NCBI GenBank assembly: GCA_035444405.1
Contig: DAOMOP010000218.1
Coordinates: 1-6,325, forward strand
Source of the DNA: DAOMOP01 sp035444405
GTDB taxonomy: Bacteria; Pseudomonadota; Gammaproteobacteria; Burkholderiales; Rhodocyclaceae
DNA: 6,325 nt
Reading direction: 5' to 3'
Below are positions 1 to 6,228 of the stretch, one piece after another; position 1 is the first letter of the stretch, and the number at the start of each line of letters is the position of its first letter. The position numbers and the translations under genes were made by a program. The notes under the pieces are model-generated. The model was given only the letters and a program-made list of their open reading frames with translations. It did no database searches and was not told the DNA's origin.

Positions 1-93
1 GAGAACCAGCGCCGCCAGAATCGCCTGCTGACCCTCGTCGGCGTGCTGCTGGTGAGTCTGGTCGCGATCGAACTCTACCGCGTGTTCGGCTGA
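1..93 (+). CDS. C-terminal fragment of an unidentified membrane-anchored protein
   Basis: Frame 1 is open from the window edge to a TGA at 91-93 and encodes 30 residues. The fragment begins with a short polar, basic stretch (ENQRRQNR). A hydrophobic segment of about 17 residues follows (LLTLVGVLLVSLVAIEL), then a short tail ending in YRVFG. This looks like a terminal transmembrane helix with positive charges on its N-terminal side. The start lies outside the window and the family is not recognisable from so little. It reads in the same direction as the operon, but the 173-bp gap holding a promoter suggests it belongs to a separate transcription unit. No convincing intrinsic terminator hairpin with a T-run is visible after its stop. 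Confidence 0.6.
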   Translation, partial: ENQRRQNRLLTLVGVLLVSLVAIELYRVFG

Positions 94-140
94 TTACGGA
101 GACAGCGGGCGCGTGGTCGTCCCGGTTTCGATTCTCTCTT

Positions 141-154
141 TTGATATTTATCAA
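141..154. promoter_or_regulatory. Perfect FNR/Anr/Dnr-type binding site
   Basis: The sequence TTGATATTTATCAA matches the CRP/FNR-superfamily consensus TTGAT-N4-ATCAA at every defined base. The palindrome extends one more base on each side (T140/A155). FNR and Anr (oxygen sensing) and Dnr/NnrR (nitric oxide sensing) recognise very similar motifs, so which regulator binds cannot be told from the site alone. The centre lies between 147 and 148, which is 41.5 bp upstream of the transcription start predicted from the -10 hexamer at 177-182. That is the standard class II activator position. An alternative reading as a TTG start codon for a longer receptor is much less likely. Confidence 0.85.
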
Positions 155-156
155 AC

Positions 157-175
157 GCAAATCATTCTCATTCGT
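157..175. promoter_or_regulatory. Candidate Fur box overlapping the core promoter
   Basis: The stretch containing AAATCATTCTCATT matches the 19-bp palindromic Fur consensus (written GATAATGATTATCATTATC) at 12 of 19 positions by hand alignment. The central part is a good match and the outer edges are poor. It lies immediately after the FNR-type site and just before the -10 hexamer, at about -32 to -14 from the predicted start. Fur bound here would be expected to block RNA polymerase when iron is plentiful. A Fur-controlled promoter fits a TonB-dependent receptor gene directly downstream. The match is moderate and Fur binding is an inference. Confidence 0.55.
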
Positions 176-176
176 A

Positions 177-182
177 TATAGT
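177..182 (+). promoter_or_regulatory. Sigma-70-type -10 element of the operon promoter
   Basis: TATAGT matches TATAAT at five of six bases, and the predicted transcription start is about position 189. The hexamer that would serve as -35 at 17-bp spacing (154-159, AACGCA) matches TTGACA at only two positions. This fits a promoter that needs an activator, supplied here by the FNR-type site centred at -41.5. The overlapping TATATA at 175-180 is an alternative register. That register would shift the start by 2 bp. Confidence 0.6.
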
Positions 183-185
183 TTG

Positions 186-239
186 GGCTTGAACCACGGG
201 ACCCTGTTCCCCGAGCAAGCCAGCAATCAGCAAGCCAGC
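186..239 (+). repeat. Leader hairpin and 10-bp direct repeat
   Basis: GCAAGCCAGC occurs twice, at 215-224 and 230-239, a 15-bp period. The CAAGCC core of either copy can pair with GGCTTG at 186-191. With the first copy, an inner stem CGGG (197-200) with CCCG (210-213) can also form. The second copy offers a competing partner. The predicted transcription start at about 189 would remove part of the left arm, so an RNA role is uncertain. The repeat itself is plain in the sequence, but its function is unknown and may be none. Confidence 0.35.
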
Positions 240-255
240 TCGTCCCCCCCCTTCC

Positions 256-260
256 GGAGA
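256..260 (+). promoter_or_regulatory. Ribosome binding site fixing the receptor start
   Basis: GGAGA lies six bases before the ATG at 267. It supports that ATG over the upstream in-frame TTG at 141. Translation from 267 begins with a clear signal peptide, whereas the 42 extra residues from 141 would be encoded by promoter sequence. Confidence 0.75.
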
Positions 261-266
261 AACGGC

Positions 267-2378
267 ATGGCATTGCAAATTTGCGCACTCACCTTGCGCC
301 CCTTGACGCTCGTGGTGGTGCTGCTACCCGCAGCCGTCACGACCACCACCCACGCCCAGAGCACCCTGCCCGAGATCAGCGTCACCGCCAAAGGCTATGC
401 CTCGGACGAACTCGAAACGCCGGCCGCAACCCTGTCGCTGTCGCGCGACGAGTTGCTGCGCCGCGGCGCCAACAATCCCGGCGAGGCGCTCCGCGGCCAG
501 CCGGGGCTGTCCGTGTCGAGCGACAGCGCCCAGGGGCAGAACCCCGTCATCCGGGGCCTCAAGAAGGAAAGCGTCGTCTTGCTCGTCGACGGCATCCGTT
601 TCAATTCGGCCCAGCCCGCCGGCGCGATCGCCTCCTTCATGAGTCTGGGCCTGGCTGAGCGCATCGAGGTGGTCAAGGGGCCGGCCTCCGTGCTGTACGG
701 CAGTGGCGCACTCGGCGGCGCGATCAACGTCCGGCTGCCGCAGGCCCGCTTCGAGCCGGGTGCAGGCTTCGATCTGGCAGCCTCCTGGGACAGCGCCAGC
801 CACGGCGTGCGCGCGACCGGCGTGGGCAACTTCGCGAGCGACGACCACGCGCTGATGCTGGGCGCCTCACTCGCACGCATCGGCGACTATCGCAGCCCCG
901 ACGGCAAGGTGGATCGTACCGGCTACGACTCGGACAGCTTCATCGGCCAGTACCGTTTCCGCATCGACGCGTCGAACCAGCTCCGCGTGTCGCTGCAGCA
1001 GCACTCTGACGACGACGTCTGGTATCCGGGCTCGACCCGCGGCCACATCAATCCGCAGATCGCGCGGACGACGATCTACTCGCCCACCCAGGAACGCACC
1101 CTGGTCGAGGCCGGCTACACGCATACCGGATCGGGCGATGCCCCTTTGAATCCGGACGTGCGCGTCTATCGCCAGGAGATGAAACGGCGCATCTTCGCCC
1201 GCGCCTACAACCTCGCAGGCACCGACATCGGCGACATCGCGCAGACCCGGGTCGTTTTCCAGACCGACGGTGTGGACGCCCGTGCCGACTGGCTGGCCCA
1301 CCCGCAGCACCTGCTGTCCTTCGGCGTCAACGCCTGGAGCATGAAGGCCGCCCCCGAGCGCCTGCTGCGCAGCGCGCCGCCGCAGCTGCCCACTTCGCCG
1401 ATGGCGCGCAACGACCCGTTCAGCGACGGCCGCATCGATGCGCTGGGCTTCTACGTACAGGACGACATGACGTTCGGCGCGCTGAACATCCTCGCGGGCA
1501 TCCGCCACGACCTGGTGCGCGGCAAGGCCAGCTCGGTGGCCAACCCCGTCCCCGCACAGCCACGCATCACCGAAGGGCTGGCGCGCAGCGATCGCATGTG
1601 GTCGGCCTCGCTCGCGGCGATCTATGAAAGTTCTCCGCTGCTGCGCCCCTATGCGAACCTGTCGCGTGGGGTACGCGCCGGCGAGATGCGCGAGCGCTTC
1701 GAAGCCTCGCCTCGCGGCGACGGCTTTTTCTACTCCGGCAATCCGCAGATCAAGCCCGTGACCGCAACGCAGTTCGAACTCGGCCTCAAGGGTGCGAACG
1801 CCGCCTTCGAGTATGGCCTGTCCGTGTATCGTACGCGCATCGACGACTACATCACGGGACTCGACATCTCCGGCACACCCGCGGCTGGGCCGGCCTGCGG
1901 CCCGATGGCGGCCGCGTGCAAACAGACGATCAATCTGGGCCAGGCACGGCTGACCGGCCTTGAGGCGCACGCCCGCTGGCAGTTCCGTGCCGAGCAGTGG
2001 GTGAGGGCGAGCTACTCGCGCATTCGCGGCGAGAATCGCGACCTGCGCGAACCGCTGTTCCAGATGCCGGCGGACGAGCTCGGGCTGGGCTGGGAAGGCC
2101 GCATCGCCCCGCGATGGAGAGCCGATGCGACGTTGCGCCTGGTGCGCAAGCAGGACCGCGTCGCCACCGAGTTCTCGCGCGGCACCGAGAACGAGACCTC
2201 CGGCTTCGCCACCGCCGATCTCGGCGCGACCTGGCAGCATGGCGCGCATCGCGTGCGCCTGGCGGTGCGCAACGTCGCCGACCGCAAGTACCACGAGCAC
2301 CTGAGCGAGGGCCTCTCTGGCGACGAGATCAAGGCCCCCGGCCGGAGCTTCTTCGTGGGCTACGACACGAGCTTCTGA
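267..2378 (+). CDS. TonB-dependent outer-membrane receptor
   Basis: This 703-residue protein is an outer-membrane, TonB-energised importer of a scarce ligand. Residues 1-30 form a signal peptide with likely cleavage at THA/QS. A TonB-box-like segment (EISVTA) lies at about 36-41. The plug domain spans roughly 50-156 and has the usual landmarks: QNPVIRGL, VVLLVDGIR, RIEVVKGPASVLYGSGALGG. The rest is a 22-stranded-type beta-barrel ending in aromatic Phe703, the usual outer-membrane assembly signal. SRGVRAGEMRERF followed by GNPQIKP at about 466-497 occupies the place of the FRAP/NPNL region of haem receptors, but the match is loose. The YHEHLS ending also occurs in copper and siderophore receptors. 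Two cysteines (544, 551) probably form a disulfide in an extracellular loop. The ligand class (haem, copper, siderophore, other) is therefore unresolved. It is the first gene of the operon, 8 bp before the binding-protein gene. The start is chosen for its ribosome site and signal peptide. Confidence 0.93.
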   Translation: MALQICALTLRPLTLVVVLLPAAVTTTTHAQSTLPEISVTAKGYASDELETPAATLSLSRDELLRRGANNPGEALRGQPGLSVSSDSAQGQNPVIRGLKKESVVLLVDGIRFNSAQPAGAIASFMSLGLAERIEVVKGPASVLYGSGALGGAINVRLPQARFEPGAGFDLAASWDSASHGVRATGVGNFASDDHALMLGASLARIGDYRSPDGKVDRTGYDSDSFIGQYRFRIDASNQLRVSLQQHSDDDVWYPGSTRGHINPQIARTTIYSPTQERTLVEAGYTHTGSGDAPLNPDVRVYRQEMKRRIFARAYNLAGTDIGDIAQTRVVFQTDGVDARADWLAHPQHLLSFGVNAWSMKAAPERLLRSAPPQLPTSPMARNDPFSDGRIDALGFYVQDDMTFGALNILAGIRHDLVRGKASSVANPVPAQPRITEGLARSDRMWSASLAAIYESSPLLRPYANLSRGVRAGEMRERFEASPRGDGFFYSGNPQIKPVTATQFELGLKGANAAFEYGLSVYRTRIDDYITGLDISGTPAAGPACGPMAAACKQTINLGQARLTGLEAHARWQFRAEQWVRASYSRIRGENRDLREPLFQMPADELGLGWEGRIAPRWRADATLRLVRKQDRVATEFSRGTENETSGFATADLGATWQHGAHRVRLAVRNVADRKYHEHLSEGLSGDEIKAPGRSFFVGYDTSF

Positions 2379-2386
2379 CGACCGCC

Positions 2387-3379
2387 ATGCTGAAACGTCT
2401 CCTCCTCGCCGCCGCGAGCCTCCTGATCCTGGCCGGTCCGGCGCAGGCAGCCCCGCTGCCCCGCCTCGTGCTGGCGGGGCCGCTCGCGGCGGTCTCCTTT
2501 CCGCTTATCCACATGGCCACATCCGGTGCACTCGCCGATGTGGCCGACCAGATCGAGTTCAGACCCTGGCGCGACCCGGACCAGTTGCGCGTACTCGCGC
2601 TCGAAGGCGGGGCCGACGTGCTGGCGATGCCGACCAACGTCGCGGCGAACCTGTACAACCGCGGCGCAAAGCTCGAGCTGATCAACGTATCGACCTGGGG
2701 CATCCTGTGGCTGGTGTCACGCAACCCGGACCTGAAGACGCTCGCCGACCTCAAGGGCGAGGAGATCGCGATGCCGTTCCGCGCCGACATGCCCGACCTG
2801 CTGTTCGGGCTGATCAGCGAGGCCCAAGGCCTCGACCCGCGACGCGACTTCAAATTGCGCTACGTCGCCACGCCGATGGACGCGATGCAGTTGCTGATTG
2901 CGCGCCGCGTCGATCATGCGCTACTGGCCGAGCCGGCCGTTTCCATGGCCTTGCGCCGCACGCAGTCGTTTCCGGTCAGCATGATTGCGCCCGAACTGCA
3001 CCGCGCAATCGACCTGCAGGCCGAATGGGGCCGTGTGCTGCAGCGCGCCCCGCGCATCCCCCAGGCCGGCATTGCGGCAATGGGCGCAGTGCGCGGCGAC
3101 GCCGCTCTCGTGCGGCGTATCCACGAGGCCTACCGCGATTCGCTCGCCTGGTGCCAGGCGAACGCTATCGAATGCGGCCGTATCGTCGCAGCTCGCGTAG
3201 ACATGCTTAATGCCGAGGCGGTCGCCGACGCGGTCGCGGCGAGTCCGCTCGAGGCGGTGCCGGCCACCGAGGCCCGCACCGAGTTGGAGTATCTGTTCGA
3301 CGCGCTGATGGAGCGCAATCCGGCCGTGGTCGGCGGCAAGCTGCCCGACGACGGCTTCTACGGAGCTTTCGCGCAGTGA
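2387..3379 (+). CDS. ABC transporter periplasmic substrate-binding protein (SsuA/THI5-like)
   Basis: This 330-residue protein starts with a signal peptide (LKR, then a hydrophobic run, cleavage at AQA/AP after residue 21). There is no lipobox cysteine, so it is probably soluble in the periplasm. The mature part resembles the NMT1/THI5/SsuA superfamily. It has an N-terminal strand (RLVLAGPLA), a GGADVLAMPTNVAANLYNRG segment at 74-93, a LADLKGEEIAMP hinge-like motif at 119-130 and a RRVDHALLAEPAVSMAL segment at 173-189. These are typical of binding proteins paired with SsuC/TauC-type permeases. Cys256 and Cys263 near the C-terminus could form a disulfide. The family binds varied small molecules (sulfonates, nitrate, pyrimidine thiamin precursors), so the ligand cannot be named. 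The gene begins 8 bp after the receptor stop and lacks a strong ribosome site, which suggests translational coupling. Its stop overlaps the permease GTG start. Confidence 0.88.
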   Translation: MLKRLLLAAASLLILAGPAQAAPLPRLVLAGPLAAVSFPLIHMATSGALADVADQIEFRPWRDPDQLRVLALEGGADVLAMPTNVAANLYNRGAKLELINVSTWGILWLVSRNPDLKTLADLKGEEIAMPFRADMPDLLFGLISEAQGLDPRRDFKLRYVATPMDAMQLLIARRVDHALLAEPAVSMALRRTQSFPVSMIAPELHRAIDLQAEWGRVLQRAPRIPQAGIAAMGAVRGDAALVRRIHEAYRDSLAWCQANAIECGRIVAARVDMLNAEAVADAVAASPLEAVPATEARTELEYLFDALMERNPAVVGGKLPDDGFYGAFAQ

Positions 3380-4164
3380 CGCTGGTGCGCAACTGGCTCG
3401 CCTCGCTTCCGCCCTACCTGTGGAGCGGCTGGGGCGCGATCGCGAGCCTGTTGCTTTTCCTCGCCGCGTGGGAGTGGGCAAGCGTGCATTACGGCGCGCT
3501 GATCCTGCCCGACCCGCGCACCGCGTTCGCGACGCTGGCCGGTCTGATGGCCGACGGCAGCGCGTGGCCGGAACTCGCGGCGACCGCACGGCGCGCACTG
3601 ACCGGCTTCGGCCTGGCGCTCGTGGCCGGAAGTCTGCTCGGGCTGGCCGCGGGGGTGTCGATGACCGCGTCGATGATGTCGCGTCCGATCGTCACCGTGC
3701 TGATCGGCACGCCGCCGATCGCATGGCTCGTGCTCGCGCTGCTGTGGTTCGGCGCCGGCGACGGCACGCCGGTGTTTACCGTGTTCGTGGCCTGCCTGCC
3801 GGTGATCTTCCTCGGCGCGATGCAGGGCGCACGCACGCTCGACGGGCAGTTGCGCGACATGGCCCGGATCTTCCGTCTGCCGCCGTGGATGCGCTTCACC
3901 GACGTCGTGGCTCCGCACGTCGTGTCCTATCTCTTTCCGGCCTGGATCACCGCACTGGGCGTTTCCTGGAAGGTCGTCGTCATGGCCGAACTGCTTGCCT
4001 CCAGCGACGGTGTCGGCGCCGCGCTCGCGGTGAGCCGCTCCCATCTGGACACGGCCGCCACGCTGGCCTGGATTTCCGCGGTGGTCGGCCTGTTGCTGGC
4101 GGTCGAGTACCTGCTGCTCGAACCGATCAAGCGCGAAGTCGAGCGCTGGCGGGTGGCGGCGTGA
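3376..4164 (+). CDS. ABC transporter inner-membrane permease (SsuC/TauC-like)
   Basis: This 262-residue permease would form the homodimeric channel of the importer. About six hydrophobic segments are visible, near residues 18-36, 74-94, 103-125, 132-150, 184-206 and 228-248. The stretch TPPIAWLVLALLWFGAGDG (112-130) is characteristic of nitrate/sulfonate/taurine-type permeases. Residues 161-180 (DMARIFRLPPWMRFTDVVAP) correspond to the EAA coupling loop that contacts the ATPase. The AELLASSDGVGAAL segment at 204-217 is also typical of the family. The GTG start lies in a GTGA overlap with the stop of the binding-protein gene. A GGAG lies 10 bases upstream (3362-3365), so coupled translation is likely. 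Length is normal for the family. The substrate is unknown. Confidence 0.92.
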   Translation: MTLVRNWLASLPPYLWSGWGAIASLLLFLAAWEWASVHYGALILPDPRTAFATLAGLMADGSAWPELAATARRALTGFGLALVAGSLLGLAAGVSMTASMMSRPIVTVLIGTPPIAWLVLALLWFGAGDGTPVFTVFVACLPVIFLGAMQGARTLDGQLRDMARIFRLPPWMRFTDVVAPHVVSYLFPAWITALGVSWKVVVMAELLASSDGVGAALAVSRSHLDTAATLAWISAVVGLLLAVEYLLLEPIKREVERWRVAA

Positions 4165-4171
4165 GAATCCT

Positions 4172-5017
4172 GTGGTGAACACGACTCCACGCCTGTCCGT
4201 GCATGGGGTCGGCCACGCGTTCGCCCTGCACACGGTGCTCGAGGACGTCGACCTCGACGTGGCCGCGGGCGAGGTCGTCGCACTGGTCGGCGCTTCGGGC
4301 TGCGGCAAGACGACGCTGCTGCACCTGTGCGCCGGGCTCGCCACGCTGCGCACCGGGCGGATCGACAACGGCTTCGCTCGGCCGGCCTGCGTGTTCCAGC
4401 AATCGCGCCTTCTGCCGTGGAAAAGCGCGCTGGAGAACATCGCACTGGGCCTGAAAGCGGCCGGCGTGCCGCGTGCCGAGCGCAGCCATCGCGCGCGTGC
4501 GCTGGGCCTGCAGCTGGGCCTCGTCCATGACGATCTCGACAAGTTTCCGCACCAGCTCTCGGGCGGCATGCAAAGCCGTGTGGCGCTCGCGCGTGCGTTG
4601 GTGATCGACCCCGACCTGCTGCTGCTCGACGAACCGTTCTCCGCGCTCGACATCGGCCTCAAGACCGAACTCTACGCGCTGCTGCTGCGCCATCTGGAGG
4701 CACGCCACATGGGCGTATTGATGATCACCCACGATCTCATGGAAGCGGTGCGGCTGTCGGACACGGTGCTGGTCATGGCGCCTGCACCGGGGCGCATCGT
4801 CCGCCGCATGCAAATCGCCCATCCGGCCGCACGGCGGGACGACACCTTCGTCTACAACACCACCGCACGGCTGCTGCAGGACGTCGCTGTGCGCGATAGT
4901 TTCGGTCTGGCCCCGGTCGCGGCAACCTGCGGCGCCGATGCCGGAACAGCGACCGGAGCCGAGATCATCGCACTGACCGACCCGGCACGCGCACCGCGAC
5001 GGAGCCATCGATGCTGA
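4172..5017 (+). CDS. ABC transporter ATP-binding protein (SsuB/TauB-like)
   Basis: This 281-residue cytoplasmic ATPase powers the importer. All nucleotide-binding motifs are intact: Walker A GASGCGKTT (40-48), Q-loop VFQQSRLLPW (74-83), signature LSGGM (129-133), Walker B LLLLDEP (149-155), D-loop SALD (157-160) and the switch histidine His187 in MITHD. The RLLPW and EAVRLSD segments are typical of nitrate/sulfonate/taurine importers. The last 30 or so residues (about 249-281) extend beyond the usual end of this family. They are Ala/Thr-rich, end in a basic stretch and contain Cys253 and Cys281; no domain is recognised there. There is no nearby ATG, so translation starts at GTG 4172 or GTG 4175. 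A weak GAGA (4163-4166) precedes both, 7 bp after the permease stop. The 3' end overlaps the NnrS gene by 7 bp. Confidence 0.93.
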   Translation: MVNTTPRLSVHGVGHAFALHTVLEDVDLDVAAGEVVALVGASGCGKTTLLHLCAGLATLRTGRIDNGFARPACVFQQSRLLPWKSALENIALGLKAAGVPRAERSHRARALGLQLGLVHDDLDKFPHQLSGGMQSRVALARALVIDPDLLLLDEPFSALDIGLKTELYALLLRHLEARHMGVLMITHDLMEAVRLSDTVLVMAPAPGRIVRRMQIAHPAARRDDTFVYNTTARLLQDVAVRDSFGLAPVAATCGADAGTATGAEIIALTDPARAPRRSHRC

Positions 5018-6228
5018 GTTTCCTGCGCACCGGCCCCCTCGCCCCGCTGTTCGAGTGCGGTTTCCGGCCGTTCTTCCTGCTCACCGCCGCGAGTGCCGTG
5101 ATCGCACTCGCCGCTTGGACGGCGTTCTTCGCAATCGGTCTGCCGCTGCCCGCCACGCCGGGCGGGCCGGCGGTATGGCATGCGCATGCGATGTTGTACG
5201 GCTTCGCGATGGCATCGGTCGCCGGCTTCGTGCTGACCGCGATCCCCGAGTTCACGGCAACCCGCGCGATCCAACGCGAACCGGTATTCGTCCTGCTCGT
5301 GGTGTGGCTCGCGGGGCGCCTCGCGTCCGCACTCCCGGGCGTCCCCGGCGCGGCGGTGGTCGCGATGCTGGCCGACACAGTACTTCTCGTCGGCCTCGTC
5401 GCTCTCGTCGCGGCCCGCCTGTGGCGAGACCCCGATCGCCGCCATCTGTCCTTTCTCTGGGCGTTGCTGGCGATGACCGGCACGACCGTCGGCTTCCACG
5501 TCCAGGCGCTGGCCGGTGCGGACCCGATGCGCTGGCTGCTCCTCATGACGGGATTGTTGATGGCGCTCATCATCGTCGCGATGAGCCGCATCTCGATGCG
5601 CATCGTCAATGCCGCGCTGGAGGAAGCCGGTGACACCGCGGTCGAGTACCTCGCCCGGCCACCGCGACGCAACCTCGCCATCTTCTGCATCCTGCTCTAC
5701 ACCGGCATGGAGTTCGTCGCACCCGGGCACCCCGTGTCGGGCTGGGTCGCCCTGGCCGCGGGCGCCGCGCTCCTGAACCTGCTCAACGACTGGCACATCG
5801 GGCGTGCATTGTTGCAACGCTGGGCTTTCCTGCTCTACCTCGTCTATTGGTTCATGGCCCTGGGCTACGCGGTCATGGGGATGGCCCTGCTCACGGACAC
5901 CCCCTGGGTCAGCGCCGGACGCCATCTGGCGATGATCGGCGCGATGGGCCTGGCGATCTTTGCCGTGCTCAACATCGCCGGACGGGTACACGCCGGGTTC
6001 GAACCCGACCGTCGCGCCTGGGTTCCGGTTGCGGTCGCGCTGATCGCGGGCGCCGCGCTGCTGCGCGCGGCGATCGGGTTCGGGCCGGTCAACGCCGGCT
6101 TCGCGCTGGCCGCCGCCAGTGCGTGCTGGATCGGCGCCTTCGGCCTGCATCTGACCTTCCACTGGCCGGTCCTCACCCACCCTCGCAGTGACGGCCAGCG
6201 CGGCTGCGCAGGACTCGCCGACGATTGA
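5011..6228 (+). CDS. NnrS-family polytopic membrane protein
   Basis: This 405-residue protein has about 12 hydrophobic segments. It carries several NnrS family hallmarks: GFRPFFLLTA at 17-26, WHAHAMLYGFAMASVAGFVL at 56-75 with His57 and His59 as likely metal or haem ligands, a GRHLAMIGAMG segment at 303-313 and a C-terminal PRSDGQRG at 391-398. NnrS proteins contain haem and copper, sit in the inner membrane and are linked to nitric oxide stress and denitrification. Two family regions are altered. The usual GRxIPxFT-like motif is replaced by MSRISMRIVNAAL (191-203), and the usual LGHTGR-like motif by AGRVHAGFEP (323-332). This suggests a divergent subfamily. The ATG has a good GGAG six bases upstream (5001-5004) inside the ATPase gene, and the two reading frames overlap, so the genes are co-translated. 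The link to the transporter could be metal or cofactor supply; this is inference. The symbol nnrS is withheld because of the divergence. Confidence 0.85.
   Translation: MLSFLRTGPLAPLFECGFRPFFLLTAASAVIALAAWTAFFAIGLPLPATPGGPAVWHAHAMLYGFAMASVAGFVLTAIPEFTATRAIQREPVFVLLVVWLAGRLASALPGVPGAAVVAMLADTVLLVGLVALVAARLWRDPDRRHLSFLWALLAMTGTTVGFHVQALAGADPMRWLLLMTGLLMALIIVAMSRISMRIVNAALEEAGDTAVEYLARPPRRNLAIFCILLYTGMEFVAPGHPVSGWVALAAGAALLNLLNDWHIGRALLQRWAFLLYLVYWFMALGYAVMGMALLTDTPWVSAGRHLAMIGAMGLAIFAVLNIAGRVHAGFEPDRRAWVPVAVALIAGAALLRAAIGFGPVNAGFALAAASACWIGAFGLHLTFHWPVLTHPRSDGQRGCAGLADD

Noticed and set aside
94..140. Possible terminator for the upstream gene between its stop and the FNR-type site
   Set aside because: Only a 4-bp imperfect pairing (CGGG with CCCG) could be found, with no adequate stem and no T-run directly following it.
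141..266. In-frame upstream extension of the receptor from a TTG at 141, adding 42 residues
   Set aside because: The extension is encoded by the FNR-type site, Fur-like box and -10 element. The ATG at 267 has a proper ribosome site and begins a clear signal peptide.
867..2300. Long antisense open frame (477 residues) inside the receptor gene
   Set aside because: It is a shadow frame caused by high GC content. It has a low-complexity Arg/Ala/Gly/His-rich composition, no recognisable motif, and lies entirely opposite a well-supported gene.
3358..4662. Antisense open frame (434 residues) across the permease and ATPase genes
   Set aside because: It spans two genes with intact family motifs on the + strand, and its own translation is compositionally biased and lacks motifs.
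4852..6180. Long antisense open frame (442 residues) opposite the NnrS gene
   Set aside because: The translation is rich in Arg, Gln, Glu and Gly with no domain or membrane segment, as expected for the complement of a hydrophobic membrane-protein gene.
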